Positions 1-4,677 are shown, counted from the stretch's first letter. The stretch is 5,048 bases of DNA from Planctomycetes bacterium RIFCSPHIGHO2_12_FULL_52_36 (GCA_001828545.1 MHYW01000093.1:1-5048); one strand, 5' to 3'. Made by a program: numbers and translations. The notes: generated from the letters alone by a model not told the origin.

Positions 1-181
1 CGATGATGTAGGTGAAATCAAGTATCTGCCTGTCAAATAGCGTTACGACGACGGCGATGAGCATACCCAGCGTGGCCAATAGGTTCCCCCGTCTGGCAGT
101 CCTGGGTGAAGAGAGACCCTTCAGGCCCAAGATAAAGAGGATGGCCGAGACGAGATATGCAAGGTTTGTTATTGTCCCCAT
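1..181 (-). CDS. pntB: NAD(P)+ transhydrogenase subunit beta (PntB), N-terminal part, cut by window edge
   Basis: Beta subunit of the membrane-bound proton-translocating transhydrogenase. In the family it carries most membrane helices (domain II) and the NADP(H)-binding domain III. Only the first 60 codons are in the window, so domain III cannot be checked. My translation starts MGTITNLAYLVSAILFILGL and continues with GLSSPRTARRGN, the family's N-terminal signature around the first helix. Two hydrophobic segments are visible, about residues 5-21 and 33-49, separated by a basic loop. The ATG at 181 follows the pntA2 stop codon with no intervening base (TAA then ATG). No clear Shine-Dalgarno sequence precedes it, and a strong palindrome ends 7 bases upstream, so translation probably depends on ribosomes finishing pntA2 (inference). 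Identity is secure from the N-terminus and the gene order. Confidence 0.93.
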   Translation of the reverse strand, partial: MGTITNLAYLVSAILFILGLKGLSSPRTARRGNLLATLGMLIAVVVTLFDRQILDFTYII

Positions 182-496
182 TTAGGTAGTAGGGGCAACC
201 GGCCGGTTGCCCCTACCCGCTTTCTTGAACATCTCCAACATCCGGTCAGTTACCAGGAAACCTCCCACCACGTTGATGGTGGCTAGGATTACTGCAATTA
301 ACCCCAGCAGGGTGCTGATGCCACTGTGTCCCGCACCGGCACTGATAAGGGCGCCGACGACGGTGATGCCTGAGATGGCGTTGGCACCGGACATGAGCGG
401 TGTGTGCAGGAGAGGCGGTACCTTGGTAATCACTTCAAACCCAACAAAGATTGCCAGGACAAAGATATAAAGAGAGACGAGTAATGGTCCAGTCAT
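182..496 (-). CDS. pntA2: NAD(P)+ transhydrogenase subunit alpha part 2 (PntA2), membrane segment
   Basis: Small membrane half of a split transhydrogenase alpha subunit. In the family it supplies the first few helices of the proton-conducting domain II, beside PntB. The 104-residue product has three hydrophobic segments (about residues 4-22, 40-57 and 62-83). It carries the family patterns PLLHTPLMSGANAISGI near residues 28-44 and VVGGFLVTDRMLEMF near 76-90. The ATG at 496 is preceded by GGAGG (507-511), 10 bases upstream. The pntA1 stop lies 30 bases before this start and pntB begins directly after the stop, so the three genes look like one operon. The last dozen residues (GRGNRPVAPTT) do not look like family sequence. 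Most of them are encoded by a 28-bp palindromic repeat, which suggests the original C-terminus was extended or replaced by repeat insertion (inference). Confidence 0.95.
   Translation of the reverse strand: MTGPLLVSLYIFVLAIFVGFEVITKVPPLLHTPLMSGANAISGITVVGALISAGAGHSGISTLLGLIAVILATINVVGGFLVTDRMLEMFKKAGRGNRPVAPTT
189..216. repeat. Perfect 28-bp palindrome inside the 3' end of pntA2
   Basis: The arms are GTAGGGGCAACC and GGTTGCCCCTAC around a central GGCC, and the palindrome is perfect over all 28 bases. It shares its outer GTAGGGGCA arm with the three repeats at 1698, 1837 and 1895. It is translated as the last codons of pntA2. In the pnt mRNA it can fold into a GC-rich hairpin of about 12 base pairs that ends 7 bases before the pntB ATG. 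No T-run follows it in either direction, so it does not look like an intrinsic terminator. A REP-like or other short interspersed repeat is the most likely identity. Confidence 0.9.
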
Positions 497-506
497 ACCG
501 GGCTAT

Positions 507-511
507 CCTCC
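507..511 (-). promoter_or_regulatory. Ribosome binding site of pntA2
   Basis: GGAGG on the minus strand lies 10 bases before the ATG at 496, in the 30-base pntA1-pntA2 gap. It is a full-strength Shine-Dalgarno core at slightly long spacing, and it suggests that pntA2 is initiated independently rather than only by coupling to pntA1. Confidence 0.7.
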
Positions 512-526
512 ACTAGGAGTCTCGCT

Positions 527-1672
527 TCACAAAAACGCACCCTTTACAATCTCGCTGAACAACTCCCCATTACTACAGACGCAACAACTCCTGGTAATTT
601 CATCCGTAAAATCCAACTGGCGGTCCTTTTTCTGGTAGAGGTGTTTCACCAGGTTAGTGATGTTTCTGGAATACATCAGGCTGGCGTGTACCGGCATGGA
701 AGATGGCAGATTAATCGGGCCGCAGATTGTGACGCCGTGTTTTTGTACCGCCTCGCCGGATTGGGTTAATTCGCAGTTTCCTCCCTGTTCGGCGGCAAGG
801 TCTATAATCACCGAGCCCTCATGCATAGTCTTCACCATCTCCTCCGTAATGAGCAGTGGTGCCTTTTTGCCGAAGACCAGGGCTGTGGAGACTACCACAT
901 CGGCCTTGGGGAGTCTTGAGCCGATGGCCTCCCTCTCTTTTTTGATGAACTCTGGTGATATCTCCTTGGCATAGCCGCCAGCGGTCTCCGTCTCCCTGGG
1001 GAGTTCCATCTCCACAAAGCGGGCACCTAGGCTTTCCACCTGTTCCTTCACTGCCGGGCGTGTATCAAAGGCCTCCACCCTGGCCCCCAACCGCCTGGCC
1101 GTGGCGATGGCCTGCAGGCCGGCCACTCCGGCGCCGATTATCAGCACGGTGGACGGAGGGATCGTCCCGGCGGCCGTCATTAACAATGGGAAAAACTTGC
1201 CAGAATATTGGGTTGCCAGCAGTACCGCCTTGTAACCGGCCACGGTGCCCATGGAAGTCAGTGCATCCATCCCCTGGGCGCGGGAGATGCGGGGCATCAA
1301 CTCCATGGAGAAGGCGGTGATTCTTTTAGACAACAGCCTCTCCACTAATTCCCGATTTGTAGTGGGGGAAAGGAACCCAATCAGGGTGATGCCTTCCAGC
1401 ATTAGGTCCAATTCGTGGGATTTCAGAGTCTCATTGAACGTGGGTGGTTGCACCTTGATGATGACGTCAGTTTGCTGATATAGGCTGGTGGCATCGGGGA
1501 CAACCTGTGCACCCGCATCCTGATACTGTTGGTCTGAGAAACAGGCCTTACTCCCTGCCCCCTTCTCAACCAATACCTGGGCGTCTAATCCTGATAGTTC
1601 ACCCACCATGGACGGGGCGAGGGCCACCCGTGTCTCCCCTTGTTTGACCTCGCATGGTATGCCAATCTTCAC
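527..1672 (-). CDS. pntA1: NAD(P)+ transhydrogenase subunit alpha part 1 (PntA1), NAD(H)-binding domain I
   Basis: Soluble NAD(H)-binding component that passes hydride to NADP+ on PntB, coupled to proton flow. With a GTG start at 1672 the product is 381 residues, the usual size, beginning MKIGIPCEVKQGETRVALAP. The AlaDH/PNT N-terminal domain comes first, then a Rossmann domain with GAGVAG (about 180-185) and the acidic residue of EAFDTRP (D203). The pattern RISRAQGMDALTS (about 128-140) keeps the Arg, Gln and Asp known in R. rubrum domain I (R127, Q132, D135). The Ser138 position is Thr. GGYAKEIS (about 232-239) is the mobile-loop tyrosine region. The open frame extends upstream to a TTG at 1789, but those 39 codons run through a palindromic repeat and a likely promoter, so I reject that start. 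AlaDH is the main alternative, but the adjacent pntA2 and pntB settle it. Confidence 0.95.
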   Translation of the reverse strand: MKIGIPCEVKQGETRVALAPSMVGELSGLDAQVLVEKGAGSKACFSDQQYQDAGAQVVPDATSLYQQTDVIIKVQPPTFNETLKSHELDLMLEGITLIGFLSPTTNRELVERLLSKRITAFSMELMPRISRAQGMDALTSMGTVAGYKAVLLATQYSGKFFPLLMTAAGTIPPSTVLIIGAGVAGLQAIATARRLGARVEAFDTRPAVKEQVESLGARFVEMELPRETETAGGYAKEISPEFIKKEREAIGSRLPKADVVVSTALVFGKKAPLLITEEMVKTMHEGSVIIDLAAEQGGNCELTQSGEAVQKHGVTICGPINLPSSMPVHASLMYSRNITNLVKHLYQKKDRQLDFTDEITRSCCVCSNGELFSEIVKGAFL

Positions 1673-1683
1673 CGCAACCCGGA

Positions 1684-1692
1684 CCTTTCCTT
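1684..1692 (-). promoter_or_regulatory. Ribosome binding site supporting the GTG start of pntA1
   Basis: The minus strand reads AAGGAAAGG, with the last AGG 11 bases before the GTG at 1672. This purine-rich stretch, followed by codons for MKIGIP, is the best Shine-Dalgarno match near the conserved N-terminus. The spacing is a little long, so the call is moderate. Confidence 0.55.
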
Positions 1693-1697
1693 TAGGT

Positions 1698-1735
1698 GTA
1701 GGGGCATCCACCTGAGGCGGACAACGTGCCCCTAC
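1698..1735. repeat. 38-bp GTAGGGGCA-type palindromic repeat, copy upstream of pntA1
   Basis: Nine-base inverted arms GTAGGGGCA (1698-1706) and TGCCCCTAC (1727-1735) flank a core containing CCTGAGGCGGACAACG. It matches the copy at 1895-1932 in 36 of 38 bases and in the same orientation. It lies between the predicted pntA1 promoter and the pntA1 ribosome binding site, so it would form a hairpin in the leader mRNA. Confidence 0.9.
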
Positions 1736-1759
1736 TAGATTCAAAACGGTTTGGTTAAG

Positions 1760-1789
1760 ATGATAACAGAGTGCCGTCCCGGATTGCAA
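1760..1789 (-). promoter_or_regulatory. Candidate sigma70-type promoter for the pnt operon
   Basis: On the minus strand TTGCAA (1784-1789, 4 of 6 to consensus) and TATCAT (1760-1765, 5 of 6) are separated by 18 bases. Transcription would start near 1753, giving a leader of about 80 bases that contains the 38-bp repeat and the ribosome binding site. Prediction by eye only. Confidence 0.4.
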
Positions 1790-1810
1790 ATCTATTTGGA
1801 GGGAGAAAAG

Positions 1811-1834
1811 GGTTCAAGCGTTTAAGGGTTTAAG
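1811..1834. repeat. Short tandem repeat, three imperfect 8-base units
   Basis: Units GGTTCAAG, CGTTTAAG and GGTTTAAG follow each other without gaps and differ at one or two positions. The array ends two bases before the repeat at 1837. It lies in non-coding sequence. Confidence 0.75.
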
Positions 1835-1836
1835 TT

Positions 1837-1861
1837 GTAGGGGCAGGGCTTGCCCCTGCCC
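1837..1861. repeat. GTAGGGGCA-type repeat, short variant with hairpin
   Basis: It begins with the same GTAGGGGCA as the other copies but continues GGGCTTGCCCCTGCCC. GGGCAGGG (1841-1848) can pair with CCCTGCCC (1854-1861) over a 5-base loop. It is a diverged or different subtype of the same family, without the CCTGAGGCGG core. No T-run follows on either strand. Confidence 0.8.
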
Positions 1862-1894
1862 GATCTTTGGTACGCATAATGAAACAGTGAGCCA

Positions 1895-1932
1895 GTAGGG
1901 GCATCTGCCTGAGGCGGACAACGTGCCCCTAC
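1895..1932. repeat. 38-bp GTAGGGGCA-type palindromic repeat, second long copy
   Basis: Arms GTAGGGGCA (1895-1903) and TGCCCCTAC (1924-1932) flank the same core as the copy at 1698-1735. The two copies differ only at the 12th and 13th bases (CA versus TG). It lies 30 bases before the candidate promoter of the DksA-like gene. Confidence 0.9.
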
Positions 1933-1961
1933 AAACTGAAAACTTACACGAACCTTTACTC

Positions 1962-1989
1962 TTGACTTTTCGGTCAATTCCTTTAAGAT
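1962..1989 (+). promoter_or_regulatory. Candidate sigma70-type promoter for the DksA-like gene and lspA
   Basis: TTGACT (1962-1967, 5 of 6 to consensus) and TAAGAT (1984-1989, 4 of 6) are 16 bases apart. The start of transcription would be near 1996, giving a leader of about 100 bases. The -35 box also forms one arm of an inverted repeat, TTGAC at 1962-1966 and GTCAA at 1973-1977, which could be an operator. Prediction by eye only. Confidence 0.45.
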
Positions 1990-2067
1990 ATACCCTTTTA
2001 GTGGATTGTCTTTGTTTTATAGAAGTAGTCCCCTGAAGGATAGGCATGTCCTGAGTCATAGCCCTGA

Positions 2068-2082
2068 TCCGCCTCAGGTGGA
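2068..2082 (-). repeat. 15-base match to the repeat core, just upstream of the DksA-like gene
   Basis: TCCGCCTCAGGTGGA is the exact reverse complement of 1707-1721, the core of the repeat upstream of pntA1. The GTAGGGGCA arms are missing here. It ends 17 bases before the start codon at 2100 and so overlaps the translation-initiation region. It may be a decayed copy or a separate small unit. Confidence 0.65.
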
Positions 2083-2099
2083 GAAGGGGTAACGAAGGA

Positions 2100-2477
2100 A
2101 TGGACGCAAAAGAACTAGCAAGCTTCAAAAAGACCCTCCTCTCTCTGAGGGAGAAACTGGTGGGTAACGTAAACTCCCTTCAGGGGGAGGCACTGGGGAA
2201 GAACCGTCAGGATGCGGCAGGGGATCTCTCTAACGTACCCTTCCATATGGCAGACCTCGGTACTGATAATTACGAGAGAGACATTATGATCCACCTCATG
2301 GAGAATGAGACGGAGGCCGTGAGGAATATAGACACTGCCCTGGCAAGGATAGAGAAGGGCATCTTCGGCGTCTGTGAGGTGTGCGGGAAAAAGATCCCCA
2401 AGACCCGACTTGCCGCCTTACCCCATGCCGGACTCTGTCTGGAATGTCAGAGGAAGGAAGAATCAGAGGCTGGCTAG
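2100..2477 (+). CDS. TraR/DksA family zinc-finger protein
   Basis: Probable RNA-polymerase-binding regulator of the DksA/TraR family, whose members enter the polymerase secondary channel and modulate initiation, often with ppGpp. The 125-residue protein has a charged helical N-terminal part (about 1-35, MDAKELASFKKTLLSLREKL), a tip segment HMADLGTDNYE (49-59), a second helix (about 60-87) and a C-terminal four-cysteine zinc finger. The finger is C92-x2-C95-x17-C113-x2-C116, the canonical spacing. It is shorter than E. coli DksA (151). A gapless count back from the first cysteine places D52 at the E. coli D74 position, with H49 and G54 at the D71 and A76 positions. The ATG at 2100 has AAGGGG 10 bases upstream. 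AAGGA directly abutting the ATG is too close to serve. The lspA gene begins 3 bases after the stop. Family is sure, but regulatory role is inferred. Confidence 0.9.
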   Translation: MDAKELASFKKTLLSLREKLVGNVNSLQGEALGKNRQDAAGDLSNVPFHMADLGTDNYERDIMIHLMENETEAVRNIDTALARIEKGIFGVCEVCGKKIPKTRLAALPHAGLCLECQRKEESEAG

Positions 2478-2480
2478 GGC

Positions 2481-2960
2481 ATGGGACCCTATGGCCGTCT
2501 TTCCGCAATAGTCCTAACAGGCGTACTCCTGGACCAATCCCTCAAGTGGGCCGTTTTCCAATACCTTGCTACTACCCAGAGATGGGACGTCACCTGTTTT
2601 CTCTCCCTGGTCTTAAGCCATAACAAGGGGGGGGTCTTTGGCGTTATCCAGGGGGCCAATTACCTCTTCATACTGTTTTCCATCCTGGCCCTGTTCCTGC
2701 TCTTGTGGGTCTACGAACGCTCTGACAAAAGGAGACTTTCCACCAATCTAGCCATGGGATGTGTGTTAGCCGGGGCTGTGGGGAATCTTATAGATAGGCT
2801 GGCATATAACTATGTAAGGGATTTTATAGACCTCCACGTAGGTATGAGGCACTGGCCTACCTTCAACCTGGCCGATGTGTTTATATGCGTGGGGGTGGGA
2901 CTTATGGCCTGGAAGACCCTGGCTCCGGGTAGCCCTGGGCAACCCACTAAGTCTGGTTAG
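2481..2960 (+). CDS. lspA: Lipoprotein signal peptidase (signal peptidase II, LspA)
   Basis: Inner-membrane aspartyl protease that cleaves the signal peptide of diacylglyceryl-modified prolipoproteins at the lipobox cysteine. The 159-residue length is typical. Four hydrophobic segments are visible (about 7-27, 59-77, 88-106 and 129-148). Family motifs occur in order: LDQSLKWA with D18, HNKGGVFG (47-54), GNLIDRL (101-107), VRDFIDLH with catalytic D114, and FNLADVFICVG with catalytic D132. The two aspartates match E. coli D123 and D141. The ATG at 2481 begins 3 bases after the upstream stop, with AGAGG 11 bases before it, which suggests coupled translation with the DksA-like gene. A run of eight G bases (2627-2634) encodes part of the second motif. 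The stop overlaps the ilvE stop on the other strand. No C-terminal anomaly beyond a short polar tail. Confidence 0.96.
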   Translation: MGPYGRLSAIVLTGVLLDQSLKWAVFQYLATTQRWDVTCFLSLVLSHNKGGVFGVIQGANYLFILFSILALFLLLWVYERSDKRRLSTNLAMGCVLAGAVGNLIDRLAYNYVRDFIDLHVGMRHWPTFNLADVFICVGVGLMAWKTLAPGSPGQPTKSG

Positions 2961-3856
2961 GTATTTACCGTAGCCGGGGTGGCAACACCGGCAGTCTCCG
3001 GGCTCCGGGTGAGTTCCCTGTATTTGGCCAGGAGAGATTGGGTCATCCTGCCGCACTTCCCGTTGCCAACCAGACGCCCGTCTATCTTTACCACAGGGAC
3101 TATCTCCGCGGCCGTCCCGGTTAGGAAGCATTCATCAGCAGTATAGAGTTCGTATCGGGTGAAGAGTTCCTCCATGACGTTGATGCCGCCCTTCCTGGCC
3201 AGCTCAATGACCGTATCCCTGGTAATCCCCTTCAAGATACCAGCATTAACTGGAGGGGTGAGGAGTTCTCCGTGCTTGACGACAAAAATGTTTTCCCCGG
3301 TACACTCTGCCACATAGCCCTCGGCATTTAACATAATGGCCTCCATGGCCCCGGCATTCAGGCTCTCTATCTTGGCCAGGATGTTGTTCATGTAATTGAG
3401 ACATTTTATCCTTGGGTTTAGGGCCTCAAAGTGGTTGCGGATAGTCCGTACGGTAACGGCATCAATCCCCACCTCATAGAGCCTGCTTGGATATAGTTCT
3501 ATAAAATCAGTAATAATTATTATGGAAGGAGTCTTGCACTTAGTGTGTTCCAGCCCAAGTTTGCCTACACCCCTGGTAACCACTAACCTTATGTAAGAAT
3601 CCTTTAGGTTATTTGCCTTCAGGGTATTATAAAGGGCCTCTTGCATCTCTTCCTGATTGATAGGGATTTGCAAGGCAATAGCCTTGGCGGATTCGTAGAG
3701 GCGGTCTATGTGTTCCTGAAGTTTGAAGACCCTGCCGCTGTAAGAACGGATACCCTCAAAGACCCCATCCCCGTAAAGGAGCCCGTGGTCAAAGACGGAG
3801 ACCTTTGCCTCCTCCTGAGGGAATAATTTGCCATCAATATAGACTTTTAGAGCCAT
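2957..3856 (-). CDS. ilvE: Branched-chain amino acid aminotransferase (IlvE, PLP fold type IV)
   Basis: Cytoplasmic PLP enzyme that transfers the amino group between glutamate and the keto acids of valine, leucine and isoleucine. The 299-residue protein starts MALKVYIDGKLFPQEEAKVS. It carries YGDGVFEGIRSY (28-39), HIDRL with the phosphate-binding Arg (about R52), RIKCLNYMNN with the PLP lysine K151, ECTGENIF with E184, and GITRDTVIELA (about 210-220). The GDGVFEGIRSY form favours IlvE over D-amino-acid aminotransferase or aminodeoxychorismate lyase. Substrate is still inferred from family. The frame opens 12 codons earlier, but AGGAG 5 bases before the ATG at 3856 and the conserved N-terminus fix this start. 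It follows lolD after a 105-base, AT-rich, repeat-bearing gap, so it may be the last gene of the lysS-lolD unit or have its own promoter. The C-terminal 14 residues look variable. Confidence 0.94.
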   Translation of the reverse strand: MALKVYIDGKLFPQEEAKVSVFDHGLLYGDGVFEGIRSYSGRVFKLQEHIDRLYESAKAIALQIPINQEEMQEALYNTLKANNLKDSYIRLVVTRGVGKLGLEHTKCKTPSIIIITDFIELYPSRLYEVGIDAVTVRTIRNHFEALNPRIKCLNYMNNILAKIESLNAGAMEAIMLNAEGYVAECTGENIFVVKHGELLTPPVNAGILKGITRDTVIELARKGGINVMEELFTRYELYTADECFLTGTAAEIVPVVKIDGRLVGNGKCGRMTQSLLAKYRELTRSPETAGVATPATVNT

Positions 3857-3861
3857 TTGCT

Positions 3862-3866
3862 CTCCT
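3862..3866 (-). promoter_or_regulatory. Ribosome binding site that decides the ilvE start
   Basis: AGGAG on the minus strand stands 5 bases before the ATG at 3856. The alternative ATG at 3892 lacks any such signal and would add 12 residues unlike the family N-terminus. Confidence 0.85.
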
Positions 3867-3904
3867 TTTCCGTATTCCAGATTCAAAATCATAAATATAC
3901 AAAA

Positions 3905-3932
3905 TATTCTGAATTCTGACTACTAAATTCTG
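3905..3932. repeat. Short 7-base-period repeat in the lolD-ilvE gap
   Basis: The plus strand reads TATTCTG, AATTCTG, ACTACTA and AATTCTG as four consecutive 7-base blocks. Three of them are near identical and the third is degenerate. The surrounding 3857-3961 gap is AT-rich. On the minus strand a TATGAT lies downstream of the array and could be a -10 box for ilvE, but I see no convincing -35 partner. Confidence 0.6.
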
Positions 3933-3949
3933 TATCCTTTCCTCTCCCC

Positions 3950-3963
3950 GGTTCCTGGTTCCT
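3950..3963. repeat. Tandem 7-base repeat touching the lolD stop codon
   Basis: GGTTCCT occurs twice in direct succession on the plus strand (AGGAACC twice on the minus strand). Its last two bases are within the lolD stop codon at 3962-3964, so the repeat begins exactly where lolD ends. Confidence 0.65.
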
Positions 3964-4663
3964 ATTCTACTATCCTGCCATCGGTTATCCCAACCGTTCG
4001 GGTGCCCATACCGGCAAAATGTTCGTCATGGGTAATGATGACGAAGGTCTGCTGGTTAGTCTCGTTAAGCCTTACGATAAGCTCCCAGATACCCCTGGCG
4101 TTCTCTGAGTCCAGATTCCCTGTGGGTTCGTCACAGAAGAGGACGTCCGGGTCATTCATCAGGGCCCGGGCAAAGGCCACCCTCTGTCTCTCACCCCCAG
4201 AGAGTTGGTCTGGGCGGTGGTGGGCACGGTCTGTTAACCCCACACACCTCAGGAGTTCCATGGCCTTTTCCCTGCCTTCCTTCTTCATGGTGGACCATCC
4301 AGCGCCTGGGCTGATAAGTCTCGGGAGCATTACGTTCTCCAGGGCAATAAAATCTGGCAACAGATGATAGAACTGAAAGACGAAACCAAAATGTCTATTC
4401 CTGGTCTCCGCCTGCCTGCCAGGGCTGAGCTGGCCTAAATCCTCTCCTTTGTAGAAGACCTTTCCCGAGGTGGGCGTATCCAGAAGGCCCAGTATATGGA
4501 GCAGGGTGCTCTTGCCTGCCCCGGAAGGACCCACTACAATAAGCCTCTCTCCTTTTGCCACCTCCAGGGTAATGCCATTAAGGACCCTTAACGTGCTGCG
4601 GCCCACCTTGTATTCTTTAAAGACGTCCTTTGCGGAAATAAGGACATTGTTGACTTTTTCCAT
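3962..4663 (-). CDS. lolD: Lipoprotein-releasing ABC transporter ATP-binding protein (LolD)
   Basis: ATPase on the cytoplasmic face that, with LolC/LolE-type permeases, extracts outer-membrane lipoproteins from the inner membrane. The product from ATG 4663 is 233 residues, the same length as E. coli LolD. It has Walker A GPSGAGKST (45-53), Q-loop glutamine at about 97 in FQFYHLLPDFIALENV, signature LSGGERQRVAFARAL (154-168), Walker B VLFCDEPTGNLD (174-185) with catalytic E179, and switch histidine H212. The FQFYHLLPDF stretch resembles LolD more than FtsE. A MacB-type exporter ATPase is the main alternative. The frame opens 14 codons earlier, but AAGGGG 6 bases before this ATG and MEKVNNVLISAKDV as the start fit better. 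The extra codons come from a short hairpin repeat. lysS ends 48 bases upstream. No permease gene is adjacent on either side. Confidence 0.9.
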   Translation of the reverse strand: MEKVNNVLISAKDVFKEYKVGRSTLRVLNGITLEVAKGERLIVVGPSGAGKSTLLHILGLLDTPTSGKVFYKGEDLGQLSPGRQAETRNRHFGFVFQFYHLLPDFIALENVMLPRLISPGAGWSTMKKEGREKAMELLRCVGLTDRAHHRPDQLSGGERQRVAFARALMNDPDVLFCDEPTGNLDSENARGIWELIVRLNETNQQTFVIITHDEHFAGMGTRTVGITDGRIVE

Positions 4664-4669
4664 TAGGTT

Positions 4670-4675
4670 CCCCTT
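4670..4675 (-). promoter_or_regulatory. Ribosome binding site that decides the lolD start
   Basis: AAGGGG on the minus strand stands 6 bases before the ATG at 4663. It lies within the 14 codons that a longer lolD reading from 4705 would translate, which argues against that longer reading. Confidence 0.8.
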
Positions 4676-4677
4676 CG

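Larger units (their letters stand above)
1673..2099. other. Divergent intergenic region rich in short repeats
   Basis: Between pntA1 (minus) and the DksA-like gene (plus) I see no credible gene. The minus-strand open frame at 1814-2128 has no family features and is built partly of repeat. The interval holds a candidate promoter for each side, three copies of the GTAGGGGCA repeat family (1698, 1837, 1895), an 8-base tandem repeat (1811-1834) and a 15-base repeat-core match near the plus-strand start (2068). No rho-independent terminator, tRNA or riboswitch was recognised. Confidence 0.75.

Noticed and set aside
955..1320. Plus-strand open frame of 121 codons inside pntA1
   Set aside because: It is antisense to a well-conserved gene, rich in Pro, Arg and Ser as is usual for shadow frames, and has no motif.
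1841..1861. Possible rho-independent terminator at the GC-rich hairpin
   Set aside because: There is no T-run after the stem on either strand and no gene ends nearby. It fits the repeat family instead.
1698..1932. Possible CRISPR array, because of repeated 38-base units
   Set aside because: Only two near-identical long copies exist, separated by about 160 bases, with internal palindromes and no regular spacers or cas genes.
1814..2128. Minus-strand open frame of 104 codons in the divergent intergenic region
   Set aside because: It overlaps three repeats, both candidate promoter regions and the start of the DksA-like gene, and has no recognisable family feature or good ribosome binding site.
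2766..3131. Minus-strand open frame spanning the lspA-ilvE junction
   Set aside because: It overlaps both real genes in another frame, and its composition and lack of motifs mark it as a shadow.
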